This document shows, one piece after another, positions 41,801 to 52,599 of a stretch of 64,000 nt of DNA (the stretch's first letter is position 1; each line of letters begins with the position of its first letter). A program made the position numbers and the translations under genes. Below the pieces are notes generated by a model, which ran no database searches, had not been told where the DNA came from, and worked only from the letters and a program-made list of their open reading frames with translations. The stretch is from Trichuris trichiura (Eukaryota; Nematoda; Enoplea; Trichinellida; Trichuridae): the NCBI GenBank assembly GCA_037903355.1, contig JBAJFE010000037.1:310001-374000 (forward strand), given 5' to 3'.

Positions 41801-41985
41801 TATGCTGAGTTTTGGAAATAGAAGCCTATCCAACACATAATTTACTCTTTGAGATCTGCTACTGCTAGTCATCTCCTCAAGTTTTGAAATTTAAAAATTG
41901 CATTGGTCAGATCGCAACAAAGCTTACAGCTTAAAGATTGCATTAGTACCTGCACGCTGAATTCCGTTTAAAAAGTGCACATTCT
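38841..41985. other. Unassigned region; may include the 5' part of the Penelope-like relic
   Basis: No domain was recognised. An 85-codon frame at 40114-40371 (+) is the longest. AT-rich, no tandem repeats. Confidence 0.4.
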
Positions 41986-41989
41986 GTGC

Positions 41990-42190
41990 CTTAGTCTCTG
42001 ATCTTCTACGGCTTTTCCCGTTTATCTGTTGTGCTTGTATCTGTAAATTAGACGAAACAACTGCTCTACCAACGGATGGATGAGCCGTTATTAGGAAAAA
42101 ATTGTACAGATGCCAATGCACTCAACTGTTTAATATCAAACCTTTCGGAACGCTCTAGTTACGTCGTCAGTGAGGTGGTGGAGCTTATTC
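41990..42190. mobile_element. Half copy of the foldback family
   Basis: Contains one arm only: gatcttctacggcttttccc, tgtatctgtaaattag, ctctaccaacggatggatga then gccgttattaggaaaa, followed by the interior ttcggaacgctctagtt and gtcgtcagtgaggtggtgga. The opposite arm is absent. It is a truncated copy of the elements at 28.45 and 29.05 kb. Confidence 0.75.
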
Positions 42191-42800
42191 TGTGCCTTGA
42201 TAAAATTATCATTTAATTGGCTTGGGACATACATTTCTTATAGCAATAATGTCGCTGTATCCTCCCCTGATTTCAGGCAGGTTTTATCTTAGTGCTACCG
42301 AATCCAATATATTCTCTAAGGAGAGATTCGTTGCGTCGTTCAGACTCTTGCTTGTGAGCATAATGACTCCGCTTTTTAAACAGGTGCTACGTTGAACTTC
42401 TATCTAAGTGCTTAAAGGCATACTCAGGGCCAGTTAAGTTTCCTACATTTGTTATAAGTAAATGTCTAGCCTTCTAATACTGCACTGCTATTATAGCCAT
42501 ATATTACGGAGTGGGGATCTTACTGGTACTGATAAGTGGCATTTCCTGTTCGTCTTTCTTTCTACTTTTCTGGCACCGTTGAACGGTTTCAACTTCCTTT
42601 CTATTCTCATTAAATGGATAAAATGCAAACTTACCAAATTCTTCTTATCGTTGGCTGGAATGTCATGGCGTAGGCGGCTGACTGTGGCCATTCGAGCAGA
42701 AGAATTAAACAAAAAGCCAACACAAATTTTGCGGATAACGAAGGTAACGCAATAATCACAGGTGGGCATAAAACCAATGGTAATAGGCAGAAATAAATTG

Positions 42801-42885
42801 TAGTTGCGGCTTTCAGCTCTTCATCGGTACTGTTGGCGTTGCATTGCAGCCAACAGTACCGATGAACAACTGAAAGCCGCAACTA
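42801..42885. other. 37-bp near-perfect hairpin with 11-nt loop
   Basis: The left arm 42801-42837 and right arm 42849-42885 are reverse complements at 35 of 37 positions; the two mismatches are close together in the middle. The loop is gttgcattgca. The size would suit a small hairpin RNA precursor, or a very short foldback element. Expression cannot be judged from sequence. Confidence 0.85.
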
Positions 42886-43875
42886 GCTTGTTGCTCTTGT
42901 GTGCGTTTTCGTATCAAATATTTGTTGCGCGGTTACTGATGACCATCTTGGTAATGGCCAGTAGTCGTTGGTGCCCACTTGTCTACAAAGAGCTGTCATA
43001 CGCTGCGCTGAACGTGCCCAGAATTTGAGCATTAACGCATACCAGTTTTCGAATACACTGTGCAGGCTTAGCCTGCAATAATGTGCAATCTGAAGTTGTG
43101 AAGTTGTTTCAAAAAAAACATAAGACCATTTGAGCGTAACAACATTACGGCGTGCTGTTGCGTTTGCTGATCTACCAAAGTATTAGTGTCGCCTGAAACA
43201 GAGTGCATCTAAGAATGTTTGAAAAGTTGCGTAGCAAAAGACCAATGAACATTTAAGGAGCGAACGTTATACCTTGTTGCGCTGGTACCATTCCTGTTGG
43301 CCAAGATGGTTTGATGTCTGCGAATAAACACCAAACAAGTAAAAAATGTATAACTTGAAAAACGTAATTACCTGAAATTTCCTTTCCAACAGGAAAGGGA
43401 TGAAAGAAACGCAGCCACACGAACCAGCCGTTATTATCAATAAAAGGCAAACGCTCAACGTGACCTCACTTTGCTCCTGTTATCTTATCCAACCATTGGT
43501 TGCCTTAAGCAAACAGTGCACACGACCCAATTATCTATCGACCGAATTGCAATAAGCGATGATGTTGCGCAGTACTGGACGTTATGCTTTAGGTGATTTG
43601 AAAAAAGCTGTTGGACACAAATTTTATCTCTCTCTTATCTAATGCAAGTCGATATGGCCATCATAGCGCATTTATCGCATGTCTCAGCTTATCACCTCCG
43701 CTACTAACCGTTTTTTATCACAAATTATTGCAAATTTGTATCAAACGCAAGAAAGTACTCACCTACCTTCTATGACTATATTGAATTATAACTTCTTGCA
43801 TATGATTTCATGGTGGTTTAGGAAAGTGCGAGCCATCAAAGCTTATTTAAGTTAGCGTAGCTTTTTCACTTGCTA
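42886..43875. other. Intergenic, no gene recognised
   Basis: Short frames only. A small cctttccaacaggaaagg hairpin lies near 43384. No exon set was found. Confidence 0.45.
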
Positions 43876-46800
43876 CGAACCCACGCTACGAGCGGATAGG
43901 GTTACCGGTAACGTTTCTCCCTGTCGGTCCAACGTTGTCCGCCGCAGCAAGAGGGGACACTATCGTCGTCGTCGACTGCTGCTGCCGTCGAACGACGACG
44001 AACCCTTGCTAGGAGCACGTAGGGTTACCGCTAACGTTTCTCCCTGTCGGTCCAACGTTGTCCGCCGCAGCAAGAGAGGACACTATCGTCGTCATCGACT
44101 GCTGCTGCCGTCCAACGACGACGAACCCTTGCTAGGAGCACGTAGGGTTACCGCTAACGTTTCTCCCTGTCGGTCCAACGTTGTCTATCGTCGTCATCGA
44201 CTGCTGCTGCCGTCGACGACGACGAGCTACCCGTAGGGTTACCGGTAACGTTTCTCCCTGTCACCAACGTTGTCCGCCGCAGCAAGAGGGGACACTATCG
44301 TCGTCATCGACTGCTGCTGCCGTCGACGACGACGAACCCTTGCTAGGAGCACGTAGGGTTACCGCTAACGTTTCTCCTGTCGGTCCAACGTTGTCCGCCG
44401 CAGCAAGAGGGACACTATCGTCGTCGACTGCTGCTGCCGACGAACGACGACGAACCCTTGCTAGGAGTACGTAGGGTTACCGCTAACGTTTCTCCCTGTC
44501 AGACCAACGTTCGCCGCAGCAAGAGGGGACACTATCGTCGTCATCGACTGCTGCTGCCGTCGCACGACGACGAACCCTTGCTAGGAGCACGTAGGGTTAC
44601 CGGTAACGCTTCTACCTGTCGGTCCAACGTTGTCCGCCGCAGCAAGAAGGGACACTATCCTCGTCGTCGACTGCTGCTGCCGACGAACGACGACGAACCC
44701 TTGCTAGGAGTACGTAGGGTTACCGCTAACGTTTCTCCCTGTCAGACCAACGTTGACAGCCGCAGCAAGAGGGGACACTATCGTAATCATCGACTGCTGC
44801 TGCCGTCGAACGACGACGAACCCTTGCTAGGAGTACGTAGGGTTACCGGTAACGTTTCTCCCTGTCGGTCCAACGTTGTCCGCCGCAGCAAGAGAGGACA
44901 CCATCGTCGTCGTCGACGTCGAACGATGACGAACCCTTGCTAGGAGTACGTAGGGTTACCGGTAACGTTTCTCCCTGTCAGACCAACGTTGTCTGCCGCA
45001 GCAAGAGGGGACACTATCGTCGTCATCGACTGCTGCTGCCGTCGGACGACGACGAACCCTTGCTAGGAGTACGTAGGGTTACCGCTAACCTTTCTCCCTG
45101 TCGGTCCAACGTTGTCCGCCACAGCAAGAGGGGACACCATCGTCGTCTTCGACTGCTGCTGCCGACGAACGACGACGAACCCTTGCGAGGAGTACGTAGG
45201 GTTACCGGCAACGTTTCTCCCTATCGGTCCAACGCTGTCCGCCGCAGCAAGAGAGCACACTATTGTCGTCGTCGACTGCTGCTGACGTCGAACGATGACG
45301 AACCTTTGCTAGGAGCACGTAGGGTTACCGCTAACGTTTCTCCCTGTCGGTCCAACGTTGACCGCCACAGCAAGAGAGGACACCATCGTCGTCGTCGACT
45401 GCTGCTGCCGTCGAACGATGACGAACCCGTGCTAGGAGCACGTAGGGTTACCGCTAACGTTTCTCCCTGTCGGTCCAACGTTGTCCGCCGCAGCAAGAGG
45501 GGACACTATCGTCGTCATCGACTGCTGCTGCCGTCGAACGACGACGAACCCTTGCTAGGAGCACGTAGGGTTACCGCTAACGTTTCTCCTGTCGGTCCAA
45601 CGTTGTCCGCCGCAGCAAGAGGGGACACTATCGTCGTCATCGACTGCTGCTGCCGTCGAACGACGACGAACCCTTGCTAGGAGCACGTAGGGTTACCGCT
45701 AACGTTTCTCCCTGTCGGTCCAACGTTGTCCGCCGCAGCAAGAGGGGACACTATCGTCGTCATCGACTGCTGCTGCCGTCGAACGACGACGAACCCTTGC
45801 TAGGAGCACGTAGGGTTACCGCTAACGTTTCTCCCTGTCGGTCCAACGTTGTCCGCCGCAGCAAGACGGGACACTATCGTCGTCATCGACTGCTGCTGCC
45901 GTCGAACGACGACGAACCCTTGCTAGGAGCACGTAGGGTTACCGCTAACGTTTCTCCCTGTCGGTCCAACGTTGTCCGCCGCAGCAAGAGGGACACTATC
46001 GTCGTCATCGACTGCTGCTGCCGTCGAACGACGACGAACCCTTGCTAGGAGCACGTAGGGTTACCGCTAACGTTTCTCCCTGTCGGTCCAACGTTGTCCG
46101 CCGCAGCAAGAGGGGACTATCGTCGTCGTCGACTGCTGCTGCCGTCGAACGACGACGAAAACTTGCTAGGAGTACGTAGGGTTACCGGTAACGTTTCTCC
46201 CTGTCGTTCCAACGTTGTCCGCCGCAGCAAGAGGGGACACTATCGTCGTCATCGACTGCTGCTGCCGTCGAACGACGACGAACCCTTGCTAGGAGCACGT
46301 AGGGTTACCGCTAACGTTTCTCCCTGTCGGTCCAACGTTGTCCGCCGCAGCAAGAGGGGACACTATCGTCGTCATCGACTGCTGCTGCCGTCGAACGACG
46401 ACGAACCCTTGCTAGGAGCACGTAGGGTTACCGCTAACGTTTCTCCCTGTCGGTCCAACGTTGTCCGCCGCAGCAAGAGGGGACACTATCGTCGTCATCG
46501 ACTGCTGCTGCCGTCGAACGACGACGAACCCTTGCTAGGAGCACGTAGGGTTACCGCTAACGTTTCTCCCTGTCGGTCCAACGTTGTCCGCCGCAGCAAG
46601 AGGGGACACTATCGTCGTCATCGACTGCTGCTGCCGTCGAACGACGACGAACCCTTGCTAGGAGTACGTAGGGTTACCGCTAACGTTTCTCCTGTCGTCC
46701 AACGTTGTCCGCCGCAGCAAGAGGGGACGCTATCGCCGTCATCGACTGCTGCTGCCGTCGGACGACGACGAACAGTTGCTAGGAGCACGTAGGGTTACCG

Positions 46801-47496
46801 CTAACGTTTCTCCCTGTCGGTCCAACGTTGTCCGCCGCAGCAAGAGGGGACACTATCGTCGTCGTCGACTGCTACTGCCGTCGAACGACGACGAAAACTT
46901 GCTAGGAGTACGTAGGGTTACCGGTAACGTTTCTCCCTGTCGTTCCAACGTTGTCCGCCGCAGCAAGAGGGGACACTATCGTCGTCATCGACTGCTGCTG
47001 CCGTCGAACGACGACGAACCCTTGCTAGGAGTACGTAGGGTTACCGCTAACGTTTCTCCCTGTCGGTCCAACGTTGTCCGCCGCAGCAAGAGGGGACACT
47101 ATCGTCGTCATCGACTGCTGCTGCCGTCGAACGACGACGAACCCTTGCTAGGAGTACGTAGGGTTACCGCTAACGTTTCTCCCTGTCGGTCCAACGTTGT
47201 CCGCCGCAGCAAGAGGGGACACTATCGTCGTCATCGACTGCTGCTGCCGTCGGACGACGACGAACCCATGCTACGAGCGGGTAGGGTCACCGCTAACGTT
47301 TCTCCCTGTCGGTCCAACGTTGTCCGCCGCAGCAAGAGGGTACACTATCGTCGTCATCGACTGCTGCTGCCGTCGGACGACGACGAACCCTTGCTAGGAG
47401 TACGTAGGGTTACCGCTAACGTTTCTCCCTGTCGGTCCAAGGTTGTCCGCTGCAGCAAGAGGGGACACTATCGTCGTCGTCGACTGCTGCTGCCGT
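43876..47496. repeat. 123-bp GC-rich satellite, 30 copies
   Basis: The marker agggttacc recurs 30 times from 43898 to 47406. Spacing is 123 bp in most units; shorter units of 91-122 bp cluster in the first third. Because 123 = 3 x 41, one frame stays open as a 41-residue repeat (LLGARRVTANVSPCRSN, then VVRRSKRGHYRRHRLLLPSN, then DDEP), broken wherever a unit loses one or two bases. Those single-base losses and the lack of start or splice signals argue against coding. Units differ at one diagnostic site (ttaccggtaacg, a palindrome core, versus ttaccgctaacg). Each also has a stem, gtcgtcatcga with tcgaacgacgac, around a ctgctgctgccg loop. Confidence 0.98.
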
Positions 47497-47504
47497 TTTT
47501 ATTA

Positions 47505-47960
47505 CGGTCAACGGCTAAATGATACAAATATTGATTTTATTTCATTATTTCACAAACCTGACCACGGTATGTTCAAAATGCTTACATAAATTGTAATATA
47601 AACAGCATTGAACAGGGGCAGCTAATTTGCACAGCTTTCCTCATCGTAAACATGATAGGAATTGTACTTACCCATAGTAAACGAACTGTAGCAGGAAGTC
47701 AGTCGATTTATTTCGTAAAATGAAGCAGGTAATTGAAGATTCAACGTCAATTTGTGTTTCTAAGCTAGTTGGAGCAAAGTACAAAAGGTGAGTCATTAAT
47801 TTGCGTAAGAGTGATTTTTACGGTATATAACATGGACAGACTGCTCAGGAGTCGCCTCTGTTCGTCTCTGGTGTAAGTTCTGTGTGCCTGTGGACTAGGT
47901 GGTGTAATGTGCTGCAGAGCGGGTGTGGTGCGGCGTGTCGTGGTGTGGTGTGGTGTGGTG
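47505..47960 (+). promoter_or_regulatory. Promoter-like module, copy 2 (octamer-like sites + TATA box)
   Basis: Homologous to 31905-32360: octamer-like ATTTGCAC at 47625-47632 and ATTTGCGT at 47799-47806, and TATATAA at 47824-47830. The spacing between the two octamer-like sites is 174 bp here against 171 in copy 1, and octamer to TATA is 25 bp in both. It starts about ten bases after the 123-bp array ends and runs into a TGGTG/TGGCG tract. Confidence 0.55.
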
Positions 47961-48480
47961 TGGCGCGGTATGTTACTGCTTACGGTTTAGGGCAGTGTGA
48001 TGTGAGGTGCGTGGCGGGATGCGCGATCTGTGTGGAGCGGTGCGGTGTGGTGTAGTGTGGCGTGGCGAGGCGCGGAATGGCGTGGCGGGGAGTGGCGTGG
48101 CGGGGAGTGGCGTGGCGTGGCGTGGCGTGGCGCGGTTTAGTGGCGCAGAGTGACATGGCGCGGTGTTCTGTGGTGTGGGGTGCCTGGTGGAGTGTGCGGT
48201 ATGCTATGGTGTGGGATACGTGGTGGGATGCGCTGTTTGCGTGGTGTGATGTAGGCTGGTGCGGTGCGGTGTGGTGGCGCGGAAAGGCATGGCACTGTGT
48301 GGCGTGGCGTGGCGCGACGTGGCGTGGCGTGGCGTGGCGCGACGTGGCGTGGCGTGGCGTGGCGTGGCGTGGCATGGCGTGGCGTGGCGTGGCGCGGAGT
48401 GGCGCAGTATGGTGTGGTGTGGGGTTCGTGGTGGGGTGCGGTGTGGTCCGGTGTGGTGTGGTGTCCCCGTGGTGCAGTGA
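47920..48480. repeat. TGGCG/TGGTG pentanucleotide-type tract
   Basis: ggcgtggcgtggcgtggc runs alternate with gtgtggtgtgg words. The bottom strand is therefore C/A-rich and open (poly-HATPR frame of 178 codons), as is the top (poly-RGVAW frame of 145 codons). Both are artefacts. The tract occupies the same place relative to its promoter-like module as the (TG)n tract does at 32.4 kb. Confidence 0.95.
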
Positions 48481-49250
48481 TAGGTTGACGACTGCGTAGA
48501 GACAGTACCCATTCACTTACAAGGAAATAAAAAGAATATGAAAGTAAAACTAGATAACATCAATAACTACACTTTTCAGAAACGTTCGAAAGTTTCGTTT
48601 ACGCAAAGAACGTGTTGTTATTAGAAACTACATTTTGCACGAACATTTATGCATCCCTTAAAAAAAGTTATGCGTTTAATATGGCGACTGGGTTAATAAA
48701 GTATTCTCAAGCAGTAATCTCGATATTCATGTATATCATACGTGTTAGAAAGAATTGATTCGCCACGAACTGAGGCACTTCAATCAGTATGCAGAAGCAT
48801 TTCATCAGTACTATATTTTTGACCTTAAGTGTGAACAATAACTGTGCAAACTTCCTAGCAAAAATTTTTCAGCTGAAATTTTCACAACGTTAACGTTTGG
48901 AAAGCCCTTTAAAGCAATGTTCAGTATCTCCGCGACGTCTAATTGCACTACATGTGTTGAAAAAAACGAAGCGTCAGCAAGAAAGAAAGCGGCGTCATGA
49001 GCTGTTGCGAGTGAGTCATTTTTAATAGGAGAGATAAATAAGACTGTGCTAACGCTCTGGGGCGTTTATTAAGATCACAATTTGAATTATCTTCTTTCTA
49101 GCGTTCTATCGCCATTTTCGAAATTGACGAAATCTGTTTCTGTTATTAGCTATTTTGTCGCAAACAGGCTAACTTTATCCGAGACCGTTATGCACGTGCT
49201 CAATGTATTCAACTTAGAGTAAATATTGTTCTGAAATAAAGCACTTTTAG

Positions 49251-49546
49251 CTGCGTTTCTTCCTCGGACGAATATTAACATAACTGAAGACCTATCTAAT
49301 GGGGTTCTTCCAGAACTTCATCAGAGTGTCATGGATAACTGGAGATATCATTTGAAATGGAGAGACAATGAGTCTTTTGCTGCAAATATGAATAATAAGA
49401 ATAGTTATTTTTGTTTCATTGTTCTATTCGAAAATGAAACAATCGTGGTTGTTTCAACACCGTTGATAAGCAAGCAGCATAGATCTAATAAAGGCAACTA
49501 TGCTATAATAGTTCCAGAAACAAAGACGAGAAAAACTGGTAATTGA
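49251..49546 (+). other. Possible coding exon, unrecognised
   Basis: An acceptor-like gcacttttag precedes a frame open to a TGA at 49544-49546. Its product reads AFLPRTNINITEDLSNGV.. and continues through MDNWRYHLKWRDNESFAANM. A gtaatt donor lies close to the stop. There is no upstream exon of fitting phase and no recognised family. Confidence 0.2.
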
Positions 49547-51480
49547 AACCGAAAAGTCACCATTCTTTACTGCGTTCTGAATACTTGACCGTTTGTAAAG
49601 GGTTGGCTTTCACTAAAACTTTTATTACGCTGAAAACCACATCTATATTTGAGAAGTGTGCTTAACAGATCTAGATTAGAACCCAAAAGCTCCGGACACA
49701 AAAATGTTCAAACATAACGGGTTTTCACCATAATAAAAGTGCCCATGACGAAACAGTAATTGAATATGTAGTCAAAATCTTTTCAGTAATGGGTAACGTT
49801 CCGAAAAGCACTAAAAAAGATACAGCAAGGTTTGCTCAAAAAAGGAATCAATATCTAATAGGCATTTTTAAATTGCCTCTGCTAAAGCGTAAAGGTTAAA
49901 ATGTTTCTGAGTGATAATCATGCGGGGCAGAAAGGATACAATAGCTGAGAAAGGTTTGTGATACTGTGGCGTACAATCAAGAACGGATATTCACGTTCCT
50001 TTACGTGCTGATGGAATTTCACTTACAGTGAACAACAGTGCATTTCGATATGAAGATTGAATCTCTTAAAGGAAACTTTCCTGCTGTGCCATGTACAATA
50101 AGAGATATACCTCACGATATCACCATAAAACCGTCTGATAACTATCAAGGATAGACGAGCACAACGTTCAGAATGCTGATAGAGTAACGGACCTGTTAGC
50201 AGCACTTTGAATTGTGAAATTAATAACTGGTGTACATTTATTTTGTACTTCCTAATTACAACTGAAACAAGGCTTACGACTGTTTCAATACTAACAATAG
50301 AAACAGTGCATATCCAAACAAATTGTTACGTGAAAATAAAAAACTAAGACTGGAAAGAAGGATAGAAAGCAACTTTATATTAGTCACTGCACTTTGGGTT
50401 ATCGACTTGTAAAATCGCTCGCGTTGAACAAGCAACTCTTTCCACCAAAGCGTAACAAAGGCAAAGGGCTTGTTGTGGTATAAACAAATAACTAACAATG
50501 GTGGGCTCAAATTATTAACAATACGCTAATATTAACACTACTTGCGCTCTATATCATTGTGCGCCTACGGACTGTCACTTAGCCATTCTTCATACTTTCG
50601 CTCAACAGCTTTAAATTCGAGTTATTTCTACCAATGTTGTCGCACTACACTTTATAGTCTCTATCAATATAATTATACGTAACATTGCAACCCCAATTAC
50701 ACGTAATGTTTTGCGTGTGTGTGCCGTCAACAAAGAAAAGAAAAACATGGGAAAAGTTCAGGAGGAAATGCAAAGCTTTCTGACATCGAAACGTTTTCAT
50801 TTGGAAAATCATAAACGCAGGAACAACAAGTTCACAGCTTACCTTGTCAACCTTTTCAAGGAAATACTCGTTGCCGTTGTGAACGTTCTGAAAAACAGCC
50901 CGATTACCATTTTAACAAAGTAATCACTTTCAGTTAGTTAAACGTAACAGGAATTAACAGAAAGCATCGGTGAAAAATATTAATACGTTACAGCGTCGAG
51001 TTAATTTTCATAGCACACTGAATGCGTAGTTTACGGTGATTGATCAAAGATGTTAGTAGACAAATAAGATAACAGTTTTTGTATAATGAGAATTTGTTCT
51101 GAATATTAAAAGCATATAAAAGCAGTATAAAAAATCGTCATCATTTACGCTGTTGTATACGTGAAATACCAGCCGATTATACAGAAAAACTTTTCTACAT
51201 TACAGAACACGCGGTTTCCCATCAACGGTCGCGGTTCTATAAAGGAAAAGTATAGGATTAAAACAGAATTTTAATGAAATAGTCACGAAGGCGTAGACCA
51301 CGTATGCTAAACGTACCTGAAACCTGCGAAATTCAAAATGTATACTGCTGATAGCACTTGATTCGACAGCCCATGAAAATAATTATGCTAGGCTCTCGCT
51401 TCTGCTGGCTCTCGTCCTCAGATTCAGGGCTCTAAATTCGTTCCGCATGTCGGCTAGGAAATTATAAATAACAACTGGGA
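49547..51480. other. AT-rich intergenic
   Basis: The best frame is 58 codons from ATG 50747 to 50923 (MGKVQEEMQSFLTSKRF.., hydrophobic C-terminus), with no supporting context. No repeats were found. Confidence 0.4.
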
Positions 51481-51481
51481 A

Positions 51482-52065
51482 TTAAATGTTCCAAGAACCA
51501 CGACGTGTAGGTTGACGCTGATGGGCAATCGAATTTAGAAGGACGGAGTCGTAATCGTAATTATCGGTGAACTGGCCAATTTCTTCGTCGAAATCGCCTT
51601 CAACGCCCCCATTATTTCTCATAATTACGTCTGCTGTAGCAGCTGCACTGTCTTCTTCGACTTCGTCTTCGTCAACTACATCGAACTCGGTGAACTGCTC
51701 TTCCTGCGCGTCATCGTCAACATTATCTTCCACTTGAACACATCGTTCACATCGTTCACTTGGCTGATTCTTCTGAAACGCACCAGAAAACCTATATCAA
51801 ACACCGGTAAACCAGATTACGTAATACTTACCGGTGCCGTTACGCAAAAAGGCGCATAGGTTTCGTATGCCATTTTGCTCCTTTTCTACAAAGAAAGACC
51901 TGACCGAGCGAAAGCTCACAACATGCGGAACAGTATACTTACGTGAAAATGTTTACTGGTTTTGCTGTCGGCGAAGTCAGATCCGGTCATTTCAAACAAA
52001 TTCCACGAAACCAAACCGAAATTCAGTCGATACGACGGTGTTTCAAAAGATGGGGCAAAAGCCAT
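51482..52065 (-). CDS. Unrecognised acidic protein, 155 aa, complete three-exon gene model
   Basis: Exons on the - strand: 52065-51943 (41 codons), 51885-51832 (18), 51772-51482 (96 plus TAA). Both introns (57 and 59 nt) start gtaagta, end tttgtag and tttcag, and are phase 0. The start ATG (context gacgaaaATGG) has an in-frame TGA three codons upstream. Residues 1-59 are ordinary (MAFAPSFETPSYRLNFGL.., ..KMAYETYAPFCVTAP). C67 and C70 form an RCERC pair. Residues 74-100 are over half Asp/Glu; QFTEFDVVDED there is echoed by QFTDNYDYDS near 120. The tail is basic (HQRQPTRRGSWNI). There is no signal peptide or membrane segment, so a nuclear or cytoplasmic protein is likely. I cannot assign a family. 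Three exons joining without stops at strong splice sites make coding likely, despite the lack of homology evidence. Confidence 0.7.
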
Positions 52066-52274
52066 TTTCGTCAATCAATTAAGCCTACTTTTAATTTTGC
52101 TTCAAACACAATGACAGCAAAAACTGAAGGTCTACAAGTACAGAACTTTTGTAGTCAAGTTCCTTTCCCCACAAAGCTGCGCTTCTAAATGACGGTTGAC
52201 ATTTAGGAAGGGTTATTTGATCTAGACACAACTGCACTCTATACACTTACGAATTTTTCAATTATCAATTGTCT

Positions 52275-52560
52275 GTCATCGGTGCAACTGTTGCTGTACT
52301 GTCGAGTGTAAGTCGTAATATAGCTCTTCTATCGCTGGAACAAACTAAAACAGATAGTAATGCTAAATATGTACGCTTAAATACGTGAAACATAAGACCG
52401 ACTAATTTCAACGTAACACGCAAATCATGCTTCTTCAGCTGCTGCCTACATGTTCTATGCATTACGTAAAACAAACAGTTTATTTTCTTATCAATAACGA
52501 CGAAATATGGTAAGGATGGAAGAACCGCTAAATATACCAAATGTGCCTTATGATTACTGT
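52275..52560 (-). other. Possible upstream exons on the - strand, unrecognised
   Basis: A frame open from about 52560 (INSNHKAHLVYLAVLPSLPY.. CRQQLKKHDLRVTLKLVG) reaches CAC|gtattt. It joins in phase 0, across a 40-nt intron-like gap ending ctgttttag, to FVPAIEELYYDLHSTVQQQL and then a TGA. It lies just upstream of the 155-aa gene on the same strand. Start and family are unknown and chance is not excluded. Confidence 0.2.
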
Positions 52561-52599
52561 TGATTTAATATATGATTTGCAGGCTTGTTGCTGGATAGC

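Noticed and set aside
43876..47496. CRISPR array appearance (regular repeats)
   Set aside because: No repeat/spacer alternation: whole 123-bp units are near identical, and the genome is eukaryotic.
44006..47522. Up to 248-codon frames with a 41-residue repeat
   Set aside because: Reading frame follows from the 123-bp period. One- and two-base losses break it repeatedly, and no promoter, start or exon context exists. Reported as satellite.
47980..48516. Long frames on both strands (178 codons -, 145 codons +) over the TGGCG tract
   Set aside because: Pentanucleotide repeat without stop codons on either strand; no start, splice or domain evidence.
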